Positions 35,785 to 45,642 are shown, numbered from the stretch's first letter. The stretch: 64,000 nt of DNA from Atribacterota bacterium (GCA_039638595.1 JBDIWM010000001.1:62001-126000), one strand, 5' to 3'. Made by a program: numbers and translations. The notes: generated by a model not told the origin, from the sequence alone.

Positions 35785-36903
35785 TTATACCTCCCTCATT
35801 ATCTTTCCCAAATTCAAACAAAGATTCCGCAACCGCAAAAAAGCCTGTTTAAAAGCTGCTTCCTCAGTCTCCCAGCAACTCGCCAAAGAAAAGAGCGCTA
35901 CGCGATCCCCAAAAAGCGTACCAGCATCTTCTTCCACAACCCCTCCAATCAGGATTAAGGGTTTTCCATGTCGCATACACATTTCCCGTACCCGCCAGGG
36001 AAGCTTCCCAAAAGTAGTCTGGCGGTCAATTTTCCCTTCACCACTCACCATCCAGGTTGCCCCTTCTGCCTCCCGTTCAACTTCAAAAATCCGCAGAAGC
36101 AACTCCCCTCCGGAAACAATCTGTCCTCCCCAGAAGGCAAACATTCCAGCAGCAATACCACCTCCTGCACCACCTCCGGGAAGATCGTCCAAGGAAACCC
36201 CGGTAAATTGTCGCACAACCGTGGCATAGTGTCGTAAACCTTTATCGAGGAACGATACATCTTCTGGCAAGGCCCCTTTTTGAGGAGCATAGACGTACGC
36301 AGCACCATTTTCCCCATATAGAGGATTTTCCACGTCACAAGCAATCAGAAATTCCACATCCCGGGGTTTCATGACCATACCCGAGAAATCAAGCGAAGCA
36401 ACGGAGAGCAAGTTCTCCCCGACACCAAAGAGTTCTCGACCTTGAGCATCCAGGAAACGAACCCCCAAGGCCTGAAGTGCTCCCATCCCCCCATCGGTTG
36501 TAGCGCTTCCACCCACCGCCAGGATGATTCGCTTTACACCCAATGCCAACGCTTTGCCAAGCAGCTCTCCCACACCATACGTGGTGGTCAGACGAGGATT
36601 ACGTTGGTGCGGAGATACAAGTGTTAATCCAGCCGCTTGAGCCATTTCCACGATTGCGGTACTCTCCCAAAGAAGTATCGTAGCCTCCACCTCTTCTCCC
36701 CAAGGACCCATGACCCGGTAGAGACGCTTCTGCCCACCTTTATTCCAGGCAAAAGCCTCAATCGTTCCCTCTCCTCCATCGGCCAGAGGTTTTGCAATCA
36801 CTCCCTCTATTCCTGCTTCCTCAAGGCCCTGGCATATCGCCAAAGATGCCTCAATACTTGACAAACTCCCCTTAAAAGAGTTCGGGCACACCACCACTTT
36901 CAC
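35785..36903 (-). CDS. Glycerate kinase (type 2, GlxK/GarK family)
   Basis: A 372-residue glycerate kinase starting KVVVCPNSFKGSLSSIEA. It has KPLADGGEGTIEAF, LAVGGSATTDGGMGALQALG and SGEGKIDRQTTFGKLP, all family motifs. It phosphorylates D-glycerate to 2-phosphoglycerate (some members make 3-phosphoglycerate). With enolase close by, the 2-phosphoglycerate product could go straight into lower glycolysis. It overlaps the S4 protein gene by 4 bases. Confidence 0.93.
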   Translation of the reverse strand: MKVVVCPNSFKGSLSSIEASLAICQGLEEAGIEGVIAKPLADGGEGTIEAFAWNKGGQKRLYRVMGPWGEEVEATILLWESTAIVEMAQAAGLTLVSPHQRNPRLTTTYGVGELLGKALALGVKRIILAVGGSATTDGGMGALQALGVRFLDAQGRELFGVGENLLSVASLDFSGMVMKPRDVEFLIACDVENPLYGENGAAYVYAPQKGALPEDVSFLDKGLRHYATVVRQFTGVSLDDLPGGGAGGGIAAGMFAFWGGQIVSGGELLLRIFEVEREAEGATWMVSGEGKIDRQTTFGKLPWRVREMCMRHGKPLILIGGVVEEDAGTLFGDRVALFSLASCWETEEAAFKQAFLRLRNLCLNLGKIMREV

Positions 36904-37151
36904 TCTTCAAGTCGCCTCTCTTTCCGGATAAGCTCGAACAATCCTCCTCCTTCCTTCTCGGAAAGAGCCATGACTTGCACTTCAACCTCCCAACTTGCAG
37001 AACAAAGCGTAATCCGATCCCCAATTTTCACCGGAGTAGCGGGTTTGGCAACCCTCCCATTCAATAACACCCGACCACTGTGGCATGCAGTTTGTGCCAA
37101 AGAACGACGTTTGATAAGCCTTGAAACCTGGAGAAACTTATCGAGCCGCAT
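36900..37151 (-). CDS. Small S4-domain RNA-binding protein (RqcP/HslR-like)
   Basis: An 83-residue protein that is essentially one S4 domain: MRLDKFLQVSRLIKRRSLAQ, then SGRVLLNGRVAKPATPVKIGDRI. Members such as Bacillus RqcP/YabO and E. coli Hsp15 bind rRNA or stalled large subunits and help rescue them. The neighbourhood of mazG and mfd is the same as around yabO in Firmicutes (mfd ... mazG-yabO), which supports the RqcP call. Confidence 0.85.
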   Translation of the reverse strand: MRLDKFLQVSRLIKRRSLAQTACHSGRVLLNGRVAKPATPVKIGDRITLCSASWEVEVQVMALSEKEGGGLFELIRKERRLEE

Positions 37152-37572
37152 GTTCCTCCCAGGGCAACAAGGTTTCTTCGCTTTTTTCTGGAAAACAGGA
37201 ATAATCTCCCTTTCTCCCCAGAATAACCATTTTCAGTATCGAAAGCGCTCCCCGTTCTTTCAAAAATGATTCAATCTTTTCTTGAGTCGAAGCCAAAAGA
37301 AAACGTCCCGCAACCATCACAACTCGCCTATCCTTCAAGTCCCCCACTGCTTCCCATAAAACTTGCCAGGGTTCTTCCTGAATACCCATCGTTCGAACCT
37401 CTTTCTGCAAGACCCGATTCACCAGGCCACTCAGAAGAAGCCCTTCTGCGTTAACAGCCACAAGACAATCCGGATTCCACCCCTGTAACAGCGGCAAAAG
37501 CACCTGGACCCTCGTCTTAAACTCATCCCAGGGAATTTGTCCTACAAGCGCTCCTTCTTGGCTTCCTCCCAT
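37138..37572 (-). CDS. Degenerate phosphoribosyltransferase-like protein
   Basis: A 144-residue protein. CLVAVNAEGLLLSGLVNRVL and DRRVVMVAGRFLLAS resemble the first strand-loop and PRPP-loop region of a PRTase fold, but the acidic DD pair of the PRPP motif is absent. So binding of PRPP is doubtful. It overlaps mazG by 31 bases and the S4 gene by 14 bases, so it is translated with both. I cannot name a function; the fold is a tentative guess. Confidence 0.5.
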   Translation of the reverse strand: MGGSQEGALVGQIPWDEFKTRVQVLLPLLQGWNPDCLVAVNAEGLLLSGLVNRVLQKEVRTMGIQEEPWQVLWEAVGDLKDRRVVMVAGRFLLASTQEKIESFLKERGALSILKMVILGRKGDYSCFPEKSEETLLPWEEHAAR

Positions 37573-38333
37573 AAGGCATCCATCTCCTCCAGAGTCACGT
37601 TTTCCAACGCCTTCCCTTGATCCTTTACTCTCTTTTCAACAAACTCAAACCGTCTCACAAAGCGGTCACAGGATTTCCGTAACGCATCTTCTGGTTGAAT
37701 CTCAAGATGACGAGCTAAATTGACCAGAGCAAAAACCAGGTCCCCCCATTCTTCCTCCATCCGAGTACGATTTTGATGGTTCCAAGCCTCAAGGAATTCT
37801 CTCCACTCTTCCTCCACTTTGCGTTCGACTTCTGTGGCGTCTTTCCAGTCAAAACCAACCCTGGCTACCCGAGACTGAATGGCCAAAGCTCGCAAAAGGG
37901 AAGGTAAAGACCGGGGGAGCGAAGAAAGCATTCCTTTTCCTTCTTTCCGCTCTTCATCCTTAATTTTTTCCCAATTCAGTAACACATCGTCAACACTTTT
38001 GACCTGGAGTTCTCCAAAGACATGGGGATGGCGCTTTCTCATCTTGGCAATAATGCCTGCTAAAACTTCTCTGATGGTAAAACTCCCTTGTTCACTCCCG
38101 ATCTGAGCATGGAAAACGATATGCAACAGCATATCCCCCAGCTCCTCCCGCAATGATATTTCATCGTGCTTGTCAATGGCGTCAAAAGCCTCGTACAGTT
38201 CTTCCAACATCAAAGGCTTAAGGCTCTCTCGCGTTTGCTCTCTATCCCAGGGACAACCATCTTCACTCCGTAATCGAGCAACAATATCGAGGAGTTCTTC
38301 AAAAAGTACTCCATTACTCTCCCTTTCATCCAT
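37542..38333 (-). CDS. mazG: Nucleoside triphosphate pyrophosphohydrolase MazG
   Basis: A 263-residue tandem MazG protein. The N-terminal half has CPWDREQTRESLKPLMLEE and EELGDMLLHIVFHA (the metal-binding E-x2-E-x12-E-x2-D pattern). The C-terminal half has KVEEEWREFLEAW and EEEWGDLVFALVNLARH. It hydrolyses nucleoside triphosphates to monophosphates and clears abnormal nucleotides. It starts 8 bases within the end of mfd. Confidence 0.92.
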   Translation of the reverse strand: MDERESNGVLFEELLDIVARLRSEDGCPWDREQTRESLKPLMLEELYEAFDAIDKHDEISLREELGDMLLHIVFHAQIGSEQGSFTIREVLAGIIAKMRKRHPHVFGELQVKSVDDVLLNWEKIKDEERKEGKGMLSSLPRSLPSLLRALAIQSRVARVGFDWKDATEVERKVEEEWREFLEAWNHQNRTRMEEEWGDLVFALVNLARHLEIQPEDALRKSCDRFVRRFEFVEKRVKDQGKALENVTLEEMDALWEEAKKERL

Positions 38334-41300
38334 TTTGGCTCATCCTCTCCAAAAACTGCACAAGTGTACCGGCTGACAACCTTGGCAAACGCAGCACCAC
38401 TCGACCGTTCTGAATGAGTAACCTCGTTTCTATTCGGTTCCTCATCACCGCGGAAATTTTACCCAACGTTTCCAGAGACCCTTCAATATATATCCCATCG
38501 TCTTTTTCTTCGATACTTTCAACCTGAGTTATTTTAGCATAATAGCGTAGTCTTGCAATCTGAAAGAGATTTTCAACCTCTTCCGGAAAACGTCCAAACC
38601 GGTCTTGTAATTCCTCCACGAGTTCAAGAATATCCTCTAGGCTTGATGACTCCCAAAATCTCCGATAATAATGAAGACGCTCGGTCTCATTCTCCAAATA
38701 GGTAGAGGGAATGTAGGCATTGACCCTCAAAAAAATACGGGGGTTTACGCCTGGTGCTTCCTTGTTTTCTCCTTTCAACAGAGCAACCTCTTCCTGCAAG
38801 AGCTTGAGATAGAGAGAAAAACCGACTTCCTGAATAAAGCCATGCTGTTCAGTACCCAAGATATTGCCCGCACCACGAATTTCAAGGTCCCTCATAGCCA
38901 GTTTCGCGCCAGAACCAGTGGTACTGAACTCAAGCAACGCTTCCAACCGTTCTTGCGCTTCGTAACGGAGATGAGAAGGATACAGAAAATAGGCAAACGC
39001 CTCTCGATCAAAACGACCAATACGTCCCCGTAATTGATAAAGCTGAGCTAACCCAAAGAGTGTCGCCGGATCCACAATAAGGGTATTGGCTCGAGGCACA
39101 TCCAGTCCAATTTCCACAATCGTAGTGCACAGGAGGACTGGTATGACTCCCTGGTAAAATGCCCTCATCATCTCTTCCAGCTCCTTCGCCTTCAAACGAC
39201 CATGGGCAATACCGAAAGAAAGGTGAGGAAATACTTCCCGCAGTTCTTTTTCTACTCGAAAAAGGTCCCGGATGCGAGGGCAAACGTAGAAAACCTGTCC
39301 ACCCCGCTCTATTTCTCTCCCAATTGCTTCCCGAATGGTTTTCACAGTTCGAGGCAGCACCAGGGTGGTGATCGGTTTTCGTCCCTCGGGAGGGGTTTCA
39401 ATGAGACTCACATCCTTTATTCCTAAAAGCGAGAGATAAAGGGTCCTGGGAATGGGTGTCGCCGTGAGAGTTAAAACGTCAACGCTGGCTTTCATAGTCC
39501 GCAGGCGTTCTTTATGAAAAACCCCAAAGCGCTGCTCTTCATCAATGATTAAGAGTCCCAGATCCCGAAATACGACGTCCTTACTCAGCAATCGATGAGT
39601 TCCAACCAGAATATCAATTTCTCCACTTTTTACCTTCTCCAGTATTTCCCTCTGTTCTCCAGGGGTCCGAAAGCGGTTTAACACGGCAATGCGCACAGGG
39701 AAAGCCTTCATCCGTTCCGAAAAAGTTAGATAATGTTGTTCAGATAATAACGTCGTGGGTGCCAGGACTACCACTTGTTTCCCATCCATCACCGCCTTGA
39801 AAGCGGCTCGAACCGCGACCTCAGTCTTTCCATACCCCACATCTCCACAGACCAGGCGATCCATGGGACGGGGACTTTCCATATCCCGCTTTACTTCCTC
39901 AATAGCCCTTTTCTGATCCGGAGTTTCGATAAAAGGGAAGGAAACCTCTAATTCCCTCTGCCAAGGCGTATCAGGGGAAAAAGCATGGCCTCTCTCAATC
40001 TGACGCCGGGCATAGAGCTCTACCAATTCCCGGGCTATTTTTTCAACCGATCGCTTCGCTCTTTCTCGACTCCGCGTCCATTCTCCCCTTCCCAAACGGC
40101 TCAATACGGGTTTTGCCTCACCCACCCCCAGATACTTCTGGACTACCTGGGCATTTTCTACGGGTACATACAAAACATCATTACCAGCATAACCAATCTC
40201 AAGATATACCCTGCGCACACCCTGCACCACCATTTCCTTTAATCCCTGAAAAATCCCGATTCCCTGTTCTTCATGTACCACATAATCACCAGGATTCAGG
40301 GTGGAAAGGAACTCAAAAGAAGAGGTAGTCATCTTTCCCTTCGAAGACGACGAAGGAAGAGAAAACCCAAAAATCTCTCGCCCGGAGAAAAAAACCGAAG
40401 AAAGGGTAGGAAGGAGGAAGCCGCTACTCAGAAACCCTACCTGAAAATGAACCCTCGCTGGACCATCCCAACCATTTTCAAAAGGAATACCCGATTCCAT
40501 AAAAATCTGCGAGAGAACCTCGATCTTTTCCTGGGGGAGAATCACCCCAATAAATTTCCAGTTCTCCGCCTGAATAGACTCGACAAACTGAGCAATATTC
40601 CCCTCGAAACAGGGACTGCTGGAAACAGAGACGGTCAAAACTTCACCGACGTTTCTCTTTAACCCCAGGTATACCGATAGAGGAAAAGAAAATCCCCCCT
40701 CAGGTGCCACGCCATCAAAAACAGAGACGAAGACCGCTTTTTCCAGAATTCGTAAAAAAGGAATGGTGCGGAAAAAACCACTGGCAGGAGGAATCAAAAG
40801 ATTTTCCAACTCTCCTCCGGTTCTCTGGGTCTCAGGGTTAAAAGTGCGTAACTTCTCCACCTGGTTCCCCCACCAGAAGGTCCTGACCGGTTGATCAAGT
40901 TGTGGCGGAAAAAGATCCACCACTTCGCCCCTTATGGCCACCTCCCCCTTGGAGGTCACAAGGTCAACCCGCTCATACCCCAGAGAGAAAAGAAAATCGA
41001 GAAAGTGATCTCGTTTGATTTCCTGACCCTTCTGTAAAAAATGGGAATGAGCCGTAAAATACTGCCACTCCACCACTTCCCTTTTTAAATCGTCAATCGA
41101 AACCGTCATGACCCAATTTTCGGTACTTTTCATCCGTTCCTGTAATGTTATACCCGAGAAAAGATCCATGGATTCAGCTTCTAAGACATGGCTTAAAGAA
41201 ACCAGGGACTGCCACGTCCTCAGTTCTCTGGCCACCCTCATCCTGCTTCTTTCATCTGGAACCACATAGAGGAGATTTCCCAATCGAGCCAAAAAAGCCG

Positions 41301-41412
41301 CAACGAGTGTTCGTAAGGGGGGCACAAGCTCTACACCAATAACTTTTCGCTCTTGCAGGCGCTCCACCAGGGGAGCCATCACGTGATTCCAAAATTCTTC
41401 CTGCCAACCCAT
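38326..41412 (-). CDS. mfd: Transcription-repair coupling factor
   Basis: A protein of about 1028 residues that removes stalled RNA polymerase and recruits UvrA. From the N-terminus: UvrB-homology region, RNA-polymerase interaction domain (GDYVVHEEQGIGIFQGL), and SF2 translocase with the Walker A VCGDVGYGKTEVAVRA, the DEEQRFG box and QLRGRIGR motif VI; a C-terminal TRCF domain (GAGNILGTEQHGFIQEVG) follows. It is a bit shorter than the usual 1150 residues, mostly in the N-terminal part. The ATG at 41412 is given; a TTG at 41436 is also possible and would overlap the PAP2-like gene. Confidence 0.95.
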   Translation of the reverse strand: MGWQEEFWNHVMAPLVERLQERKVIGVELVPPLRTLVAAFLARLGNLLYVVPDERSRMRVARELRTWQSLVSLSHVLEAESMDLFSGITLQERMKSTENWVMTVSIDDLKREVVEWQYFTAHSHFLQKGQEIKRDHFLDFLFSLGYERVDLVTSKGEVAIRGEVVDLFPPQLDQPVRTFWWGNQVEKLRTFNPETQRTGGELENLLIPPASGFFRTIPFLRILEKAVFVSVFDGVAPEGGFSFPLSVYLGLKRNVGEVLTVSVSSSPCFEGNIAQFVESIQAENWKFIGVILPQEKIEVLSQIFMESGIPFENGWDGPARVHFQVGFLSSGFLLPTLSSVFFSGREIFGFSLPSSSSKGKMTTSSFEFLSTLNPGDYVVHEEQGIGIFQGLKEMVVQGVRRVYLEIGYAGNDVLYVPVENAQVVQKYLGVGEAKPVLSRLGRGEWTRSRERAKRSVEKIARELVELYARRQIERGHAFSPDTPWQRELEVSFPFIETPDQKRAIEEVKRDMESPRPMDRLVCGDVGYGKTEVAVRAAFKAVMDGKQVVVLAPTTLLSEQHYLTFSERMKAFPVRIAVLNRFRTPGEQREILEKVKSGEIDILVGTHRLLSKDVVFRDLGLLIIDEEQRFGVFHKERLRTMKASVDVLTLTATPIPRTLYLSLLGIKDVSLIETPPEGRKPITTLVLPRTVKTIREAIGREIERGGQVFYVCPRIRDLFRVEKELREVFPHLSFGIAHGRLKAKELEEMMRAFYQGVIPVLLCTTIVEIGLDVPRANTLIVDPATLFGLAQLYQLRGRIGRFDREAFAYFLYPSHLRYEAQERLEALLEFSTTGSGAKLAMRDLEIRGAGNILGTEQHGFIQEVGFSLYLKLLQEEVALLKGENKEAPGVNPRIFLRVNAYIPSTYLENETERLHYYRRFWESSSLEDILELVEELQDRFGRFPEEVENLFQIARLRYYAKITQVESIEEKDDGIYIEGSLETLGKISAVMRNRIETRLLIQNGRVVLRLPRLSAGTLVQFLERMSQNG

Positions 41413-41419
41413 ACTCCAA

Positions 41420-41998
41420 CTAAACAAAAAGGGCAATAATCCCCAGAGTAAGCATCACCGACATGAAACTCCCTGCTACCACCTGAGGAACGGTATGTTT
41501 CTTGAGGTACCATCTTGCCCACCCAAGGGGTATGAGGGAAAGGTACAGGAGTCCCCACAGAGGGTGCAACAGCATCATCAGTGCCGTTACCGGTCCGGCA
41601 ATACCAGCCAGATGAAGGCTAATTTTCCAAAAAAGAGAGACAAACGCTCCCGCCAGAGTTACAGCAATGTAACACCAGGTAATGGCCAAAAGAGCAAACG
41701 AAGCAGAAAAAAAGTAGAAAATAGCCAAAGCCAGACCGTAGAAAAGAGAAATTAAAAGGTATGGTTTAAAGCGCTCTCGGCGATCAGGAAGATCCGGATC
41801 AGACACCTTTCCCCGCCAGGAAAGCCAGAGCACAAAAAGAGTGGGAACAAGACTGACCAAGACAAGACCCACCACGAAAAAATACAGCGCCCTAACTCCT
41901 CTTTCATAGGTAAAACTCACCAGAGCGTAAAGAACAACAGCCACAAAGGTGGGTTGCAACACAAAAGAAATGCGCTCAGCCAGAGCCTTCTTGGTCAT
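41420..41998 (-). CDS. PAP2-like membrane protein
   Basis: A 192-residue protein with five to six membrane helices. DRRERFKPY, KISLHLAGIAGP and GWARWYLKKHTVPQVVAG lie where PAP2 phosphatases have their K-x6-RP, SGH and R-x5-H-x3-D motifs. The match is partial: the third motif has Gln-Val-Val in place of the usual Asp. It may be a PAP2-superfamily lipid phosphatase or a non-catalytic relative. It shares a 4-base overlap with pth. Confidence 0.65.
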   Translation of the reverse strand: MTKKALAERISFVLQPTFVAVVLYALVSFTYERGVRALYFFVVGLVLVSLVPTLFVLWLSWRGKVSDPDLPDRRERFKPYLLISLFYGLALAIFYFFSASFALLAITWCYIAVTLAGAFVSLFWKISLHLAGIAGPVTALMMLLHPLWGLLYLSLIPLGWARWYLKKHTVPQVVAGSFMSVMLTLGIIALFV

Positions 41999-42570
41999 TC
42001 AGTCCCCTTCCCAGAAACATTAAAGCAGTTCATCGCTCTCTCCAGACCCTTCTCAATAATGCAGCGCAATGCTTCTTTCGCTTTTTTTTCACCTTCAACA
42101 AGAGCACGTACCTCTTCGCCTTCTGGCACACTCAGCACATACTCAACAACCTCTTCCTTGAAGGATGGGCGGCCGATTCCAACCCGCACCCGAACAAAGT
42201 CGGCACTTCCCCAGGCAGCCATGATCGACTCAACACCACGATGGCCTCCTGAACCTCCCCCTCTCTTAATTCGGATCACTCCAGGAGGAAAATCCAAGTC
42301 ATCGTGCACCACCACCAGTTCTGGAGTCAAAAAACAACGGCGAGTTAAAAAAAAACAGAGCCCCTCTCCACTTCGATTCATAAAGGTGAGAGGCTTGAGA
42401 AGATAAACTGGTTGACCTTCCAAAATCCAGGTTGCCCACTCAATCCCATTCTCTTTTTTCCAGCAAAGATGAAAATCTTCTCCAAAACGTTCCAAAACTC
42501 GAAAGCCAACATTGTGTCGTGTCTGGGCGAATCGTTTGCCCGGATTGCCTAATCCCACCAGGAGAAACAC
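41995..42570 (-). CDS. pth: Peptidyl-tRNA hydrolase
   Basis: A 191-residue Pth starting FLLVGLGNPGKRFAQTRHNVGF, which includes the catalytic Asn and His. PLTFMNRSGEG, VVHDDLDFPPG with the catalytic Asp, and KRGGGSGGHRGVESI follow. It recycles peptidyl-tRNA. It follows ribosomal protein L25 directly (0-base gap), a common pair in bacteria. Confidence 0.95.
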   Translation of the reverse strand: MFLLVGLGNPGKRFAQTRHNVGFRVLERFGEDFHLCWKKENGIEWATWILEGQPVYLLKPLTFMNRSGEGLCFFLTRRCFLTPELVVVHDDLDFPPGVIRIKRGGGSGGHRGVESIMAAWGSADFVRVRVGIGRPSFKEEVVEYVLSVPEGEEVRALVEGEKKAKEALRCIIEKGLERAMNCFNVSGKGTE

Positions 42571-43236
42571 TTATTCACCCCTGGCTTCTTCCTTTTCGGC
42601 TTTTCCTTTAGAAATAACTTTCGGTTCAACGGTTTCCTCTGCACTCACACTGACCTCTGCCACCACCTCAGGCGGGGTAATGACCACCACAACCTCATCC
42701 GGGCTTTCTGCAACCACTACACCCTGGGGTACTGAAAGTTCCCGGACATGGACAGCGTCTCCGATTTCCAAGTTACTGACATCCACAACGATGGCTTCAG
42801 GAATGGTTTCGGGAAGGCACTCAATCTCGAGTTCAGTGGTCACGACCTCTAAAATACCACCTTCTTTAACACCCTTTGCTTCACCTTTAACCACTACCGG
42901 TACCGAAAGAGAAATCTTCTGGTCAGCCTTGACTTCATAAAAATCGATATGCCATACCTCATTCTTTACGGGGTTTCGCTGTATCTCCTTAATAATGCTC
43001 CTTTTCTCCTTTCCGTCAAGGGAAAGCGACAAAAGATGATGCGAAGCGTGACGTGCATAGAGCACTTTTTCAAACTCTCTTGCCGGCAGTTTGACCAGTT
43101 CTCCTTTTCCACCCCGACTGTCTTTGGAGTATAACACTGCTGGAATCCATCCAGCCTTTCGCAGGCGGCGTGATCCACCCTTCCCCTTCTCTTCGGGGGT
43201 TCTCTGAAATAATTGAATCGTAACCTTGTCTTCCAT
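42571..43236 (-). CDS. rplY: Ribosomal protein L25 (TL5/CTC type)
   Basis: A 221-residue long-form L25 with an N-terminal 5S rRNA-binding domain (GSRRLRKAGWIPAVLYS; NPVKNEVWHIDFYEV) and a C-terminal TL5 beta domain (GGILEVVTTELEIECLPETIPE). An acidic tail of about 35 residues follows. The ATG at 43236 is preferred, as AGGA lies 8 bases upstream; the frame extends to 43251. It directly precedes pth. Confidence 0.94.
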   Translation of the reverse strand: MEDKVTIQLFQRTPEEKGKGGSRRLRKAGWIPAVLYSKDSRGGKGELVKLPAREFEKVLYARHASHHLLSLSLDGKEKRSIIKEIQRNPVKNEVWHIDFYEVKADQKISLSVPVVVKGEAKGVKEGGILEVVTTELEIECLPETIPEAIVVDVSNLEIGDAVHVRELSVPQGVVVAESPDEVVVVITPPEVVAEVSVSAEETVEPKVISKGKAEKEEARGE

Positions 43237-43261
43237 GGTTTCTATCCTCACTCTCCGTTTT

Positions 43262-44230
43262 TTATATAAAGAGTTCGCTCACCGAGCGTTCCCCATGAAT
43301 CCGTTTGATCGCCTCAGCAAAAATGGGTGCTACCGAGAGTACCTTTACTCGATCCTGAACCCGACGACGAAGCATTTCCTGGTCACAGCAAATGGTATTC
43401 GTCACCACCACCTCTTCGATACATGATTGACCGATCCGCTCCAGAGCCGGCTCACTAAAAAGGGGATGCGTGGCACACGCATAGACCCTTTTGGCTCCAT
43501 GCTTCAGAAGTGCTTCTGCTCCTTCTACGAGCGTCGCGGCGGTATCAATGAGGTCATCAACCATGATGGCATTTTTCCCTTTCACTTCTCCAATGACATT
43601 CATGACCATGACTTCAGAGTAGCTGGGCCGGTGTTTATCAATCACAGCAAGATCCACACCCAGAAAATTGGCAAAATTGCGCGCTCGAGCTGTCCCCCCC
43701 ACATCAGGGCTGACCACGACAATATCTTTTAGCCCCTTCGCCGAAAAATAACGAGCTAAGAGTGACTGTGCTGCCAGGTTATCAACCGGAATGTCAAAAA
43801 AACCCTGAATTTGCCCGGCGTGAAGGTCCATGGTCAAAACCCGATTTACTCCTGCTGTGGTCAGGAGGTTGGCCACCAGTTTTGCAGAAATCGGTTCTCT
43901 CCCTTTGGTTTTACGATCCTGCTTACAATATCCATAAAACGGGATAACCGCGGTGATCCGCTCAGCCGAAGCCCGATTCAGCGCATCAATCATGATCAGG
44001 AGTTCCATCAGATGGTCATTCGCTGGAGGAGAAGTAGGCTGAACCACAAAAACATCGCATCCCCTGACGCTTTCCTCAATCCGCACCCGAATTTCTCCGT
44101 TTGGAAAGCGACCTACGTCAACTTTGCCAAGGGGAATATCCAGGTACCAGCATATTTCCTGTGCCAAAAAGGGGTTAGCCGTCCCGGAAAAAACCTTGAG
44201 ATGCTGTGCAATTTCAACAAAACCAAACAT
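43262..44230 (-). CDS. prs: Ribose-phosphate pyrophosphokinase
   Basis: A 322-residue class I PRPP synthetase with KVFSGTANPFLAQEI, DLHAGQIQGFFDIPVDNL, VVSPDVGGTARARNFA and the PRPP loop AIMVDDLIDTAATL. It makes PRPP from ribose 5-phosphate and ATP. The start is the ATG at 44230, which shares its A with the glmU stop (TAATG), so the two are coupled. Confidence 0.95.
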   Translation of the reverse strand: MFGFVEIAQHLKVFSGTANPFLAQEICWYLDIPLGKVDVGRFPNGEIRVRIEESVRGCDVFVVQPTSPPANDHLMELLIMIDALNRASAERITAVIPFYGYCKQDRKTKGREPISAKLVANLLTTAGVNRVLTMDLHAGQIQGFFDIPVDNLAAQSLLARYFSAKGLKDIVVVSPDVGGTARARNFANFLGVDLAVIDKHRPSYSEVMVMNVIGEVKGKNAIMVDDLIDTAATLVEGAEALLKHGAKRVYACATHPLFSEPALERIGQSCIEEVVVTNTICCDQEMLRRRVQDRVKVLSVAPIFAEAIKRIHGERSVSELFI

Positions 44231-45609
44231 TACTTCTCCTCTCCTCGCTTTCTTTTCGCCCACTCCTCAACGTTTACCTGTTTTGCCCTTCCTATCCCCA
44301 GGGCATACGGAGGGACATCCCGGGTAATTGTCGAACCGGCCGCAGTATATGCTCCTTCCCCGATTCGAACCGGAGCCACGAGCGAATTATTGCTCCCTAT
44401 AAAGACCCGATCCTCGATAAAGGTGGGATTTTTTTTCTTCCCATCAAAATTACAGGTAATGGTGCCTGCCCCAACGTTGACCTCTCTTCCCACCTGTGCA
44501 TCACCAAGGTAACTTAAGTGGAGTGCCTTTGTTCCTTCACCAATCTGAGAATTTTTCACTTCCACAAAATTGCCTATCCGCACCCCCTTACCAAGCATTG
44601 TACCCGGACGAAGGTGAGCAAACGGACCAACCAGCACATCATCTTCAAGGTAAGCATGTTCAACCACGCTATATTCGATGACACTATTTTGACCAACGAC
44701 ACTGTCCACAATCCTGGCAAAAGGTCCAATTCTCGTTCCCCTCCCAATTGCACTCTTTCCCTCAATCACGGCTCCGGGATATAACCACACATCACTTTCA
44801 ACCTCAACGTCCCAGTCAATATAAACCGACTGTGGATCAAGAATCTTCACTCCTTTTACCCATAGCGAAGCAACTTTCTGCTCACGCACAAGCCCAAAAA
44901 CACCAGCTAAATCTGCAGGACTATTCACATTCAGAAATTCTTCTCGCCATTCTACCTGAAAAGCCTGCACAGAAAACCCCTTTTTCCGGCCCACTGCTAC
45001 TGCATCAGTTAAGTAAAACTCCTTCTGCTGATTTTCATCCCGAATCGCCTCCAGGATTGCTCCCAAAATTTCTTTCCGAAAAGCAAACACGCCCACATTG
45101 ACTTCACGAATTAAACGTTCCTGCGGCGTACAATCTTTTTCCTCTACCACCCCTAAGGGAAAACCTTTTTCGTCCCGAATCACCCTTCCAAAACCTCCAG
45201 GATTGGGTGAAACGGCCGTCAGGAAGACCACATCGACATGCTGTGCTTCGACAAAATGAATCATCGCTTCTATGGTATCCCGGGGAAGAAGAGGCATATC
45301 AGCATATACGGTCAGCACCCACTCAATACCAGCATCACAAAAAGGCAAAGCGCTTTTTACAGCATGTGCCGTACCCCTGGGAATCTCCTGAGTCACAACT
45401 TCCACTCTACCTCCAAAAGTTTTTTTTGCTTCCTCAAGAAAAGAAGGAGAGAACACCGCCAGACGCTTTGCAAATCCAAGCGATTCGGTTACATCGAGCA
45501 AATATTCCATCAGCGGCTTACCCAGAACAGGGAGGAAAACCTTGGGAAGAGGAGAACGCATCCGTTTCCCCTGACCGGCAGCCAAAATCACCAAACACCA
45601 CTTTTGCAC
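44230..45609 (-). CDS. glmU: Bifunctional N-acetylglucosamine-1-phosphate uridyltransferase/acetyltransferase
   Basis: A 459-residue GlmU. The N-terminal uridyltransferase has LAAGQGKRMRSPLPKVF and VYADMPLLPRDTI. The C-terminal left-handed beta-helix has repeated hexapeptides (from about 265) and the acetyltransferase active-site histidine in FAHLRPGT. It makes UDP-GlcNAc for peptidoglycan and, in diderms, lipid A. It lies 33 bases after the tRNA-Gln gene on the same strand and may be co-transcribed with it. Confidence 0.95.
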   Translation of the reverse strand: MQKWCLVILAAGQGKRMRSPLPKVFLPVLGKPLMEYLLDVTESLGFAKRLAVFSPSFLEEAKKTFGGRVEVVTQEIPRGTAHAVKSALPFCDAGIEWVLTVYADMPLLPRDTIEAMIHFVEAQHVDVVFLTAVSPNPGGFGRVIRDEKGFPLGVVEEKDCTPQERLIREVNVGVFAFRKEILGAILEAIRDENQQKEFYLTDAVAVGRKKGFSVQAFQVEWREEFLNVNSPADLAGVFGLVREQKVASLWVKGVKILDPQSVYIDWDVEVESDVWLYPGAVIEGKSAIGRGTRIGPFARIVDSVVGQNSVIEYSVVEHAYLEDDVLVGPFAHLRPGTMLGKGVRIGNFVEVKNSQIGEGTKALHLSYLGDAQVGREVNVGAGTITCNFDGKKKNPTFIEDRVFIGSNNSLVAPVRIGEGAYTAAGSTITRDVPPYALGIGRAKQVNVEEWAKRKRGEEK

Positions 45610-45642
45610 CGTGTTTCCCTCATCTCCAAAAATAGAAAAAGA

